Shown here: piece after piece, positions 17,159 through 27,238 of the stretch | How the letters are laid out: every line of letters starts with the position of its first letter | Numbering within the stretch: position 1 is the first letter of the stretch | Source: an uncultured Pelagibacteraceae bacterium | Lineage (GTDB): Bacteria > Pseudomonadota > Alphaproteobacteria > Pelagibacterales > Pelagibacteraceae | Assembly (NCBI GenBank): GCA_902543665.1 | Contig: CACBZI010000003.1 | Coordinates: 1-37,893 of the forward strand | Reading direction: 5' to 3' | Length of the DNA stretch: 37,893 nt | Notes under the pieces: generated by a model | Seen by the model: only the letters and a program-made list of their open reading frames with translations | Told to the model about the DNA's origin: nothing | The model's database searches: none | Translations under genes and position numbers: made by a program

Positions 17159-17189
17159 ATTTTAATAAAAAAAAAGTTAAATTGATTAA

Positions 17190-17741
17190 ATGGAATTTGT
17201 AAAAAGTTTAAAACAAACCAAAATTATAAAATATATATTTATTGCCTTATTAGGCTCCATACTTTTAGCTTTATCATCAAAAATTAAAATACCATTTTAC
17301 CCAGTCCCTATGACTATGCAAACTTTGGTTGTCTTATTGATAGGAATATGTTTTGGATGGAAACTTAGCGTGGCAACTATTACTTTATATTTATGCGAAG
17401 GTATAATTGGTTTACCAGTGTTTTCAGGAACTCCAGAAAAAGGTATGGGAATAGCATACTTTACAGGACCTACAATGGGTTATTTGATAGGTTTTGTGAT
17501 CACAGGATTTTTAGCAGGAAAATTTATTTACGATAATAATTATATAAAGAATTTTTTAAAATTAATTTTTGCTACAAGCTTTATTTATATATTAGGAATG
17601 TTATGGCTAGGAACTTTAATAGGTTGGGATAAACCAATATTCGAATTGGGGGCACAACCTTTCTTGTTAGCAGAGTTATTTAAAATTCTAATTGCAACAC
17701 TTGCAATAAATCAAGTTAGAAAGTTTAGAAAATTTATTTAA
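17190..17741 (+). CDS. bioY: Biotin transporter BioY
   Basis: This 183-residue membrane protein has about six helices and is the biotin-binding S component of ECF-type vitamin importers. The family signature is clear near the N-terminus: KIPFYPVPMTMQTLVVLLIG, then LYLCEGIIGLPVFSG and the glycine-rich TGPTMGYLIGF. No ecfA or ecfT is nearby. Some BioY proteins import biotin alone, which may be the case here. The gene follows the ABC-2 ATPase by 31 nt and converges on regA with only one base between stops, leaving no room for a separate terminator. Confidence 0.93.
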   Translation: MEFVKSLKQTKIIKYIFIALLGSILLALSSKIKIPFYPVPMTMQTLVVLLIGICFGWKLSVATITLYLCEGIIGLPVFSGTPEKGMGIAYFTGPTMGYLIGFVITGFLAGKFIYDNNYIKNFLKLIFATSFIYILGMLWLGTLIGWDKPIFELGAQPFLLAELFKILIATLAINQVRKFRKFI

Positions 17742-17742
17742 G

Positions 17743-18315
17743 TTATCTTGGGGATCTTTTAGATAGAATTCTTTGTAATGTTCTTCTATGCATTTTTAGT
17801 CTTCGAGCTGTTTCTGAAACGTTTCTATTGCATAACTCAAAAACTCGGTGGATATGTTCCCATTTTACTCTGTCTGCAGACATAGGATTTTCAGGTGGTT
17901 TAGCTTTTGATTCTGGAGAAGCTAGTAAAGCCGCCTCAACATCATCCGCATCAACTGGTTTAGAAATGTAATCAATCGCTCCTACTTTAACAGCCTCTAC
18001 AGCTGTAGGTAGATTCCCGTATCCCGTTAACATTACTATTCTGCTATCTTTTTTGTTTCTCGAAAGCTCTTTAACAACATCCAATCCATTGCCATCCTCA
18101 AGCCTGAGATCAACTACAGCAAAGGCTGTAGGAGCTGTCCTAGCAATGTTAAGACCTTCCGCTACTGATTTAGCCTCTTTTACTTGAAATCCTTTCTTCT
18201 CCATTGCTCTTGAAAGCCTACCCCTCAACGGATCGTCATCATCAAGTATTAATAGGGATTTATCAGCAAAGTCTGCTAATTTTAGCTGCTCTGGAGCGTT
18301 TTTCTGTGACCTCAT
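17743..18315 (-). CDS. regA: Redox response regulator RegA/ActR/PrrA
   Basis: This 190-residue regulator is of the RegA group. The receiver domain contains LLILDDDDPLRGRL, phospho-acceptor Asp in AVVDLRLEDGNGLDVV (residue 69 from the chosen start), VMLTGYGNLPTAVEAVK and YISKPVDADDV. A proline-containing linker (ENPMSADRVKWEHIHRV) leads to a Fis-type helix-turn-helix RNVSETARRLKMHRRTLQRIL. That C-terminus is nearly invariant in the family. RegB/RegA systems switch genes for respiration, carbon, nitrogen or light-energy metabolism with redox state. I chose ATG 18315 because a promoter ends just upstream; nine extra residues to 18342 are possible. Its partner regB lies 4.3 kb away, beyond the polyamine operon. 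Confidence 0.95.
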   Translation of the reverse strand: MRSQKNAPEQLKLADFADKSLLILDDDDPLRGRLSRAMEKKGFQVKEAKSVAEGLNIARTAPTAFAVVDLRLEDGNGLDVVKELSRNKKDSRIVMLTGYGNLPTAVEAVKVGAIDYISKPVDADDVEAALLASPESKAKPPENPMSADRVKWEHIHRVFELCNRNVSETARRLKMHRRTLQRILSKRSPR

Positions 18316-18320
18316 AATCC

Positions 18321-18352
18321 AATATATGGGTACTGTTGACAAAGTTTCAACA
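18321..18352 (-). promoter_or_regulatory. Candidate regA promoter with an inverted repeat over its -35
   Basis: On the minus strand TTGAAA (18350-18345), an 18-nt spacer and TATATT (18326-18321) could start transcription within about a base of the regA ATG. The inverted repeat TGTTGA (18334-18339), 7 nt, TCAACA (18347-18352) covers the -35 and part of the spacer, where a repressor or autoregulator would sit. The plus-strand copy also creates a perfect TTGACA (18336-18341), but no good -10 follows it in the odc direction. Confidence 0.4.
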
Positions 18353-18385
18353 TGACAAAAATGTCTTTTTTTCTTTACATAAAGT

Positions 18386-18466
18386 AAAAAAAACCTTAAA
18401 CGCGAAATAAATAAGGTTTTTTTTATTAAATTTTTTAAAAAATCTTTGTGTAATTAAACGCGAGGG
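18386..18466 (+). promoter_or_regulatory. Structured leader of the polyamine operon: hairpin plus repeated GC-rich word
   Basis: A 13-bp perfect inverted repeat lies here: eight A, CCTTA (18386-18398) and TAAGG, eight T (18412-18424), with a 13-nt loop. The loop contains CGCG within TTAAACGCGA (18396-18405). The same ten bases recur at 18454-18463, touching the odc Shine-Dalgarno site GAGGGA (18462-18467). A second palindrome, six T then six A flanked by A and T (18430-18443), lies between. CGCG is self-complementary and rare in this DNA, so loop and ribosome-site copies could pair as a pseudoknot. Alternatively the repeats are operators. The hairpin with its T-run could also act as an attenuator. 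I do not recognise it as a known riboswitch. Confidence 0.5.
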
Positions 18467-18475
18467 ACACATGAA

Positions 18476-19657
18476 ATGGGAAAATTTAAAACAGTTAACG
18501 AATTAGTTAACTCATTACAACCTGATTACCCCGTATATTGTTTACGGCTTAACGAGATTAAAAAATCCGTAAAGTTTTTTAAGGACAATTTTCCAGGAAA
18601 GATACTCTACGCTGTAAAAACTAATCCAAACGAAAAAATTATTAAACAGATTATTGCTAATGGTATTAATGAATTTGATGTTGCCTCTCTAAATGAAATA
18701 AAACTTCTAAATAAAATTAAGTCAGATGTAAAGTTACATTTTATGCACACTATTAAAAGTAAAGAGAGTATATCGTCGGCTTACTTTAATTATGGAGTTA
18801 AAAGTTTCTCTCTTGATAGTAAAGACGAGTTGAGAAAAATTCTAGAGGCTACTAATCAAGCAAAAGATTTAGAGTTGTTCGTAAGAATTGCAATTTCAAA
18901 TGAACACGCAGAAATAGACCTTTCAAGAAAATTTGGAGCACTTCCTTCTGAGGCTTTAGGATTAGTAAGATTATGTAAGGAACATTCAAAAAAACTTGGA
19001 ATAAGTTTTCACGTTGGCTCTCAATGTATGCATAAAATTTCTTACTCAAAAGGAATTCGTGAAATCGGAAATATAATTAAAAAAACAAAAATAGTACCTA
19101 ATACAATTAATGTTGGTGGAGGATTCCCATCTATATATCCGGATCTTAATCCTGAACCATTAATTAATTATATGGAAGAAATTAAAAAAGAGCTAAATAA
19201 CTTGAAGTTAAATAAATTACCAGAAATCATTTGTGAACCAGGAAGAGCTCTTGTAGCGGAAAGTGGATCTACAATTGTTAAAGTTATTTTAAGAAAAAAA
19301 AATAGCTTGTACATAAATGACGGAACATATGGATCTTTATTTGATGCTGGGGGACCAAACTTTGTTTTACCATCAAAGATGATTACAAACGGAAGAGTAC
19401 AGTCTAAAAAACTTACTGCTTTTAGTTTTTTTGGTCCTACTTGTGATGGATTAGATTATATGAGAGGACCTTTTTTGTTACCAAATAATATTAAAGAAGG
19501 TGACTATATAGAGCTAGGTCAGCTAGGGGCTTATAGTCTTACTTTCAGAACAAACTTCAACGGTTTTTATTCAAATGATATTCACGAATTAAGTGACAAA
19601 CCAATTATATCTATGTACGATAATGCAAATGATAAAGTTGGTTCTTTAGTAGCTTAA
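18476..19657 (+). CDS. odc: Ornithine decarboxylase-like PLP enzyme (fold III, eukaryotic/alphaproteobacterial type)
   Basis: This 393-residue decarboxylase is expected to convert ornithine (perhaps also lysine) to putrescine (or cadaverine). The PLP-binding lysine is K48 in YAVKTNP; FHVGSQC (179-184), NVGGGFP (212-218) and CEPGRALVAESG (253-264) build the phosphate and ring sites. FGPTCDGLD (319-327) holds the catalytic Cys and Asp given by the partner subunit, and GAYSLTFRTNFNGF (351-364) closes the site. The CDxxD pattern is typical of ornithine rather than diaminopimelate decarboxylases. ATG at 18476 has GAGGGA about 9 nt upstream. It starts a tight four-gene operon; its stop overlaps the next start (TAATG). 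Arginine decarboxylation cannot be excluded by eye. Confidence 0.9.
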   Translation: MGKFKTVNELVNSLQPDYPVYCLRLNEIKKSVKFFKDNFPGKILYAVKTNPNEKIIKQIIANGINEFDVASLNEIKLLNKIKSDVKLHFMHTIKSKESISSAYFNYGVKSFSLDSKDELRKILEATNQAKDLELFVRIAISNEHAEIDLSRKFGALPSEALGLVRLCKEHSKKLGISFHVGSQCMHKISYSKGIREIGNIIKKTKIVPNTINVGGGFPSIYPDLNPEPLINYMEEIKKELNNLKLNKLPEIICEPGRALVAESGSTIVKVILRKKNSLYINDGTYGSLFDAGGPNFVLPSKMITNGRVQSKKLTAFSFFGPTCDGLDYMRGPFLLPNNIKEGDYIELGQLGAYSLTFRTNFNGFYSNDIHELSDKPIISMYDNANDKVGSLVA

Positions 19658-20703
19658 TGAATAAAAAAAATAGTTCGAATATCGGACACAATAAAAAATC
19701 TCTACTTAATTCCCCAGTTGAACATATAGATATTAAGTCTTTTGATGCTCGTAAGATTGTTGATGGTATGAGTAAAATGTCTTTCACTTCTAGAGATACT
19801 GCTAGAGCGGCAGCTATTTACAATGAAATGCTTTCGGACAAAGATTGTTCAATTTTTTTAACCTTAGCAGGCTCAACTTCGGCAGGCGGGTGCATGGATC
19901 TATACACTGATTTGGTTAAACATAACATGGTTGATGCTATTGTGGCTACAGGGGCCTCAATTATAGATATGGATTTTTTTGAAGCTCTGGGTTTCAAGCA
20001 TTATCAGGGATCTCAGTTTCAAGATGATACTGAGCTAAGAAACAACTATATTGACAGGATATATGACACTTACATTGATGAAGAAGAGCTTCAAGCATGT
20101 GACAAAACTATATGTGATATTGCTAACTCTTTAAGACCTAAGGCATATACTTCAAGAGAATTCATTAAAGAACTTGGAAAATACTTAAAAACAAATTCTA
20201 AGAAAAAAAACTCATTAATAGAAACTGCCTATGATAATAATGTCCCTATATTTTGCCCCGCTTTCACAGATAGTTCAGCGGGATTTGGACTTGTAATGCA
20301 TCAGGAACAAAATCCCAAAAGTCACATCACTATAGACTCTATAAGAGAGTTTAGAGAAATAACTGAAATTAAACTTAAATCAAAACAATCAGGTTTATTA
20401 ATGGTTGGAGGTGGGGTGCCTAAAAATTTTATTCAGGATACGGTAGTTTGTGCAGAGTTATTGGGTAAAAAGGTAGATATGCATAAGTATGCGATTCAAA
20501 TAACTGTGGCAGATACTAGAGATGGAGCTTGTAGTAGTTCTACTTTAAAAGAGGCAAGCTCATGGGGTAAAGTTGATGTGACTAAGGAACAAATGGTATT
20601 TGCTGAAGCAACAAGTGTATTACCCCTAATAGCAAGCGATGCCTTTCATCGTAAACACTGGCAAGCAAGACAAAAAAGAAATTTTCAAAATTTATTCAAT
20701 TAG
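19657..20703 (+). CDS. Deoxyhypusine-synthase-like protein, probable homospermidine-type synthase
   Basis: This 348-residue protein of the deoxyhypusine synthase family has the NAD-binding and catalytic pattern: FLTLAGSTSAGGCMDLY (67-83), AIVATGASIIDMDF (94-107), FCPAFTDSSAGFG (199-211) and GGGVPKNF (251-258) with the catalytic Lys256. Bacteria lack eIF5A, so bacterial members instead transfer an aminobutyl group between small amines. Known products are homospermidine or, in some, the bis-guanidino form made from agmatine. Its place after the ornithine decarboxylase gene (1-nt overlap) and before aguB (6 nt) supports polyamine synthesis. Substrate choice is not decided by the sequence. Confidence 0.88.
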   Translation: MNKKNSSNIGHNKKSLLNSPVEHIDIKSFDARKIVDGMSKMSFTSRDTARAAAIYNEMLSDKDCSIFLTLAGSTSAGGCMDLYTDLVKHNMVDAIVATGASIIDMDFFEALGFKHYQGSQFQDDTELRNNYIDRIYDTYIDEEELQACDKTICDIANSLRPKAYTSREFIKELGKYLKTNSKKKNSLIETAYDNNVPIFCPAFTDSSAGFGLVMHQEQNPKSHITIDSIREFREITEIKLKSKQSGLLMVGGGVPKNFIQDTVVCAELLGKKVDMHKYAIQITVADTRDGACSSSTLKEASSWGKVDVTKEQMVFAEATSVLPLIASDAFHRKHWQARQKRNFQNLFN

Positions 20704-20709
20704 ATTATA

Positions 20710-21585
20710 ATGAGTAAAATAAAGATAGCATTAGTACAGATGAAAATGTCGTCTGACCCAAAGAAAAATATTCAAAATGCTATTAATAAAATAAACACTG
20801 CAGCAAAAAAAGGTGCGAAAGTAATTTGCTTACCAGAGTTATTCTTAACAAAATATTTCTGCCAAGTTGAAAGTCATAAAAACTTTGATTTTGCTGAGAA
20901 AATACCAGGGCCTAGCAGTAATTTATTTTCTGCTCTTGCTAAAGAACTGAAAATTATTTTAATAATTTCATTATTTGAGAGGAAGACTTCTGGGCTTTAT
21001 CACAATAGTAGTATTGTAATTAACGAAAAAGGTAAACTTTTAGGAAAATATAGAAAGATGCATATTCCTGATGATCCACAATTTTACGAGAAGTTTTATT
21101 TCGCTCCTGGAGATTTAGGTTTCAAGTCTTTTAAAACCTCAAAAGGAAATTTAGGTACTTTAATTTGCTGGGATCAATGGTTTCCTGAAGCAGCAAGATT
21201 AACAGCACTTAAAGGAGCAGAAATTATTTTTTATCCAACTGCTATTGGATGGCATCCAAAAGAAAAAAGGAAATTTGGTAAATCACAACTCGAGTCTTGG
21301 CTGTCAATTCAGAGATCTCATGCAATAGCTAATGGTATTTATGTTGCTGCAATTAATAGAGTTGGAATTGAAAAGCAGGGCAATAAAAAGATAGAGTTCT
21401 GGGGGAATAGTGTAATATTTGATCCAAGTGGTAATGTTGTTAAAAAAGCCAGTTTAAAAGAGAACATTTTAATTTGTGAGATTGATTTCAAAAAAGTAGA
21501 AACCTCTAGACAGCATTGGCCTTTTTTTAGAGATAGAAGAATAGACTATTATAAAGGACTTCTTAAAAATCCAAGAGATGCCTAG
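20710..21585 (+). CDS. aguB: N-carbamoylputrescine amidohydrolase (nitrilase superfamily)
   Basis: This 291-residue cytoplasmic hydrolase has the nitrilase triad: Glu43 in CLPELF, Lys116 in YRKMHIPDDP and Cys153 in LICWDQWFPEAARL. DDPQFYEKFYF and the long IQRSHAIANGIYVAAINRVG follow as in N-carbamoylputrescine amidases, which release putrescine, CO2 and ammonia. The assignment is supported strongly by the next gene, agmatine deiminase, whose product is this enzyme's substrate. The two overlap by 8 nt. Without that neighbour it could only be called a carbon-nitrogen hydrolase. Confidence 0.92.
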   Translation: MSKIKIALVQMKMSSDPKKNIQNAINKINTAAKKGAKVICLPELFLTKYFCQVESHKNFDFAEKIPGPSSNLFSALAKELKIILIISLFERKTSGLYHNSSIVINEKGKLLGKYRKMHIPDDPQFYEKFYFAPGDLGFKSFKTSKGNLGTLICWDQWFPEAARLTALKGAEIIFYPTAIGWHPKEKRKFGKSQLESWLSIQRSHAIANGIYVAAINRVGIEKQGNKKIEFWGNSVIFDPSGNVVKKASLKENILICEIDFKKVETSRQHWPFFRDRRIDYYKGLLKNPRDA

Positions 21586-22624
21586 AATAACAAAATCTCT
21601 TTTTAGAATGCCAGCTGAATGGGAAAAACAAAAGTCCACTTTAATTGGATGGCCTTATAATAAAGATGATTGGCCAGGCAAGTTTAAAAATATTCCTAAG
21701 ATATTTGCTAAAATAATTTCTAAAATTACTAAGTCTCAGGAAGTAAATCTATTAATTAGAAATTACAATTCTAAGATTGCGGTTAAAAAATTGCTTATGA
21801 AAAATAATGCAAAAATACAAAATGTAAAATTTATAATTTGTAAAACAAATAGAGTATGGATGAGAGATACAGGACCAATATTTATTAAAGATAAAAAAAA
21901 TCAAAATATTTTATTAAATTGGAAGTTTAATGGTTGGGCTAAATATAAAAATTATAGATCAGATAATAAAGTCAATTTGAGAATAAAAAATTATTACAAA
22001 GGAAAAGTCATCAGCCCAAAGTATAATAAAAAATCTATAGTTCTCGAGGGGGGAGCGATTGATGTTAATGGAAAAGGTTTATTGCTCACAACAAAAGAAT
22101 GCTTATTAAGTAAAATTCAACAAAGAAATTCTTTTTTAAAATCAAAAGATTATAATCACATCTTTAAAATATTTTTTGGAGCAAAAAAAGTTATTTGGCT
22201 AAATAAGGGAATTGTCGGGGATGATACTCATGGTCATGTTGATGATATTGCCAGATTTGTAAAACATAATAAAGTCTTTATCGCTTACGAAAATAATAAA
22301 AAAGATAACAATTTCAAAAATCTCGCTGAGAACTTAAAAATTTTAAAAAAAATCAGAATTAATTCCTCGCAAATAAAAATTAAAAAAATTCCTATGCCTA
22401 GACCTATTTATATAGATAAAGTCAGAGTTCCAGCATCATATCTTAACTTTTATATCTTTAATAAATTTGTTTTGTTGCCCACTTTCAATGACCCTAAAGA
22501 TAAAATAGTAATCAAAATTTTTAAAAAGGAATTTTATAATAGAAAAATTATTCCAATAGATTGTTCTGAATTAATTTGGGGGTTTGGAGCTATTCATTGT
22601 TTAACACAGCAAGAACCAAAATAA
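21578..22624 (+). CDS. aguA: Agmatine deiminase
   Basis: This 348-residue enzyme of the guanidino-group-modifying (porphyromonas-type peptidyl-arginine deiminase) fold converts agmatine to N-carbamoylputrescine and ammonia. Visible motifs are RMPAEWEKQKSTLIGWP at the start, RVWMRDTGPIFI, VLEGGAIDVNGKG, GDDTHGHVDDIARF with the catalytic His/Asp, and the C-terminal nucleophile Cys341 in GFGAIHCLTQQEP. It is the last gene of the polyamine operon, converging on regB with a 2-nt gap. No arginine decarboxylase is visible in the window, so the agmatine source is unclear. Confidence 0.94.
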   Translation: MPRITKSLFRMPAEWEKQKSTLIGWPYNKDDWPGKFKNIPKIFAKIISKITKSQEVNLLIRNYNSKIAVKKLLMKNNAKIQNVKFIICKTNRVWMRDTGPIFIKDKKNQNILLNWKFNGWAKYKNYRSDNKVNLRIKNYYKGKVISPKYNKKSIVLEGGAIDVNGKGLLLTTKECLLSKIQQRNSFLKSKDYNHIFKIFFGAKKVIWLNKGIVGDDTHGHVDDIARFVKHNKVFIAYENNKKDNNFKNLAENLKILKKIRINSSQIKIKKIPMPRPIYIDKVRVPASYLNFYIFNKFVLLPTFNDPKDKIVIKIFKKEFYNRKIIPIDCSELIWGFGAIHCLTQQEPK

Positions 22625-22626
22625 GT

Positions 22627-23916
22627 TTACCCATTAAGTAAAATATTTTTAGGAGGCCAGCTAATTACCACTGAAGCACCACCTAAATTTTTATCCTCTT
22701 TAAACAAGAGTTTAGCATTTTGTCTTTCTAATAAAGTTTTGCCTAAGAAAGTTCCAAGGCCTAAGCCTGAGTTTGAATTTAGTTCTAATGATCTAGACTT
22801 AATATAAGGTTCCCCTAATTTATCAATAATATCTCTGGGAAATCCTGGCCCATCATCATTTACTACGATTTTAATTTCTTTATCATCACTAATCAAAAAA
22901 ATATTTACTTTGCTTTTTGAAAATTTAATCGCATTGCCTATAAAATTTCTCAACCCATAGATCATTTCTGCTGACCTTTGGATATCAATTTTATTTCTAT
23001 CGCCATCAGATACCAAGGTAATTTCTTTAGAAGAAGTTTCTTTAAAAGAATTTATGATTTCCTCAAGTAAATTTTCTAATTTTGTTGAACTAAAAAATTT
23101 ATCTTCCTCTATCTGTTTTTTTGAAATTCTTCTTAGAATTTCACTACATCTTTTAGATTGACTAATCAATAGATCGATATCTTTTGATAGCTCTTCATTA
23201 TCTCCTATTTCTTTTTTTAATTCTTTAGCAACTACAGCTATTGTGGCTAATGGTGTTCCTAGAGAATGTGCTGCTGCTGCTGCTTGCCCCCCTAAAGACT
23301 CTAATTCATACTCTTTATAAATTACTTCTTGAAGTTTTTTAAATGCTTCCTCTGTTTTCTTTTTCTCACCAGAAAAACGAATACCAAAATAACTCAAAAA
23401 TATTAAGCCAATCAATATAGAGATTATAATTCCAATTTTGTAAAAATTTGGAAAATGTAACAAATTCATATCCTCACCTGGCAGAGGGAGATAAAAAAAT
23501 GATATGGTTAATAAAAGTAATGATGTTATTAAACCTAAAATGATTGTCGTACCCATACTTAAAAATGTTGAGGAAACGATGGCTGGTATAATTAAGAGAA
23601 AAGAAAAAGGATTAAAAATTCCTCCCGTCAAATAAAGAAGAGCGCTTAATTGTAACAGGTCGATTAAAAGGAAAGGAGCTGCATAAAAATCTTTTAGTTG
23701 ATTAATCTTAATCCCAAATTGAAGATACAAATTTGTAGCTAAACCTAGTGAAATGATCAAATAACTCTCTATGATTGGGAAAGGTAAATTTAAGTAATAA
23801 AAAACTATACTAATTGCTAATATTTGACCTATGGTGGCAATATACCTTAGGATTGTTAAAGTATTTTTATCTAGGCTTAAGTTCTCTTTTGTTCGAAAAA
23901 GAGTTGATAAATTCAT
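22627..23916 (-). CDS. regB: Redox sensor histidine kinase RegB/ActS/PrrB
   Basis: This 429-residue membrane kinase has six predicted helices in the first 180 residues. The family's quinone-sensing loop GGIFNPFSFLL lies at 98-108. The phosphorylation box AAAAAHSLGTPLATIAVVA has His217; the redox-active cysteine of RegB is kept as Cys257 in SQSKRCSEIL. The ATPase domain has NFIGNAIKFS, DDGPGFP and SGLGLGTFLGK. All signature parts are intact, so the kinase should respond to the quinone pool or to oxidation. It follows gyrB by 6 nt on the same strand and may rely on gyrB transcription. Its regulator regA is separated from it by four oppositely oriented genes. Confidence 0.94.
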   Translation of the reverse strand: MNLSTLFRTKENLSLDKNTLTILRYIATIGQILAISIVFYYLNLPFPIIESYLIISLGLATNLYLQFGIKINQLKDFYAAPFLLIDLLQLSALLYLTGGIFNPFSFLLIIPAIVSSTFLSMGTTIILGLITSLLLLTISFFYLPLPGEDMNLLHFPNFYKIGIIISILIGLIFLSYFGIRFSGEKKKTEEAFKKLQEVIYKEYELESLGGQAAAAAHSLGTPLATIAVVAKELKKEIGDNEELSKDIDLLISQSKRCSEILRRISKKQIEEDKFFSSTKLENLLEEIINSFKETSSKEITLVSDGDRNKIDIQRSAEMIYGLRNFIGNAIKFSKSKVNIFLISDDKEIKIVVNDDGPGFPRDIIDKLGEPYIKSRSLELNSNSGLGLGTFLGKTLLERQNAKLLFKEDKNLGGASVVISWPPKNILLNG

Positions 23917-23922
23917 AATAAA

Positions 23923-26120
<2,198 letters not shown>

Positions 26121-27236
26121 TTAGATTTTCATCGGCATAATTACATAATAACTGTTCTTGTCAGAAATATCTTCTACTAAAACTGGAGAAACAGAGTCTT
26201 TTAAATTTATGTGTAAATTTTGATCTTCAACTTCTGATGCAATATCTATTAAATATTTTGAATTAAAACTTATATTTAAGTTTTCTCCATTAAATTTAGC
26301 GCTAATAGTTTCATTTCCTTCTCCAGAATTAGCGCTGTTAACTGAAAGTTGAATTTTTTCTTTGCCAATTGTTAATTTTACACCTTCTTTGCCATCAACT
26401 GATACACTTGCTACCCTTTCTATAGATTTAATAAAATCTTGAGACGATACAATTAAAATTTTTTCATTTTTTGTTGGAACAACTTTTTTATAATCCGGGA
26501 ATTTTCCATCAATTACTTTTGAAACTAAAATAGTATTTCCAAGAGTAAATTTTACTTTATTTTCACTTAATTGCATATTTAGTTGTGATGAATTTTCTGT
26601 TAATAAAGAGCATATCTGATTCACGGTCTTTCTTGGTAAAATAAATGGAGAAAAATTATTTGTACCATTTATTTCGATGCTACTAGATGAAAGTCTATGG
26701 CTATCTGTAGCTACTCCAGTCAAAAAATTTCTTCCGCTTGCCTCTGTAATGTGAACAAAAACTCCGTTCAAGTAATGTCTTGTATCATCGTTAGATATAG
26801 AAATTCTTGTTTTGTTTAAAAGCTTCAAAAATTTCTTATTTTCTAAATTTATTTCAACTCCATTAAACTCATCAGAAAACGTAGGAAAGTTATCGGTAGG
26901 TAAGCAAAGTAAATTAAAATTTGCGTTATCACTTCTTAAATTAAGTTTATTTTCCGATTTAAGTTCAAAGTTCAGTTCGGAGTTTGAAGATATTTTTCTT
27001 AAAATATCATAAAGAATGGCTGCTGATGTTGTTGTGCTCCCTTCTTTAATAACTTTTATATCGTTAATTTGATCATAGAATACGATATCAAGGTCTGTTG
27101 CTACTATAGAAAGCTTTTTATCTTTGAGTTGAATTAATACATTAGAAAGAATTGGCAAAGTGTTTCTTTTTTCGACAATTCCCTGAACAAAATTTAAAGA
27201 TTTAAGTAGAATATCTCTTCTAATTACAAAATGCAT
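26121..27236 (-). CDS. dnaN: DNA polymerase III beta subunit (sliding clamp)
   Basis: This 371-residue clamp subunit forms a ring around DNA and tethers polymerase III. It has three repeated clamp domains of about 120 residues. Recognisable parts are the N-terminus VQGIVEKRNTLPILSNVLIQ, TDLDIVF, GVFVHITEASGRNFLTGVATDSHRLS and the C-terminal YYVIMPMKI, whose VMPM(R/K)-type end lines the partner-binding pocket. It lies 2 nt after dnaA, so the two share an operon. The length is standard. Identification is firm. Confidence 0.96.
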   Translation of the reverse strand: MHFVIRRDILLKSLNFVQGIVEKRNTLPILSNVLIQLKDKKLSIVATDLDIVFYDQINDIKVIKEGSTTTSAAILYDILRKISSNSELNFELKSENKLNLRSDNANFNLLCLPTDNFPTFSDEFNGVEINLENKKFLKLLNKTRISISNDDTRHYLNGVFVHITEASGRNFLTGVATDSHRLSSSSIEINGTNNFSPFILPRKTVNQICSLLTENSSQLNMQLSENKVKFTLGNTILVSKVIDGKFPDYKKVVPTKNEKILIVSSQDFIKSIERVASVSVDGKEGVKLTIGKEKIQLSVNSANSGEGNETISAKFNGENLNISFNSKYLIDIASEVEDQNLHINLKDSVSPVLVEDISDKNSYYVIMPMKI

Positions 27237-27238
27237 TT

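Noticed and set aside
19668-19690. tRNA-like GTTCGAAT word
   Set aside because: It lies within the deoxyhypusine-synthase-like gene and has no surrounding cloverleaf. No tRNA was found elsewhere in the window.
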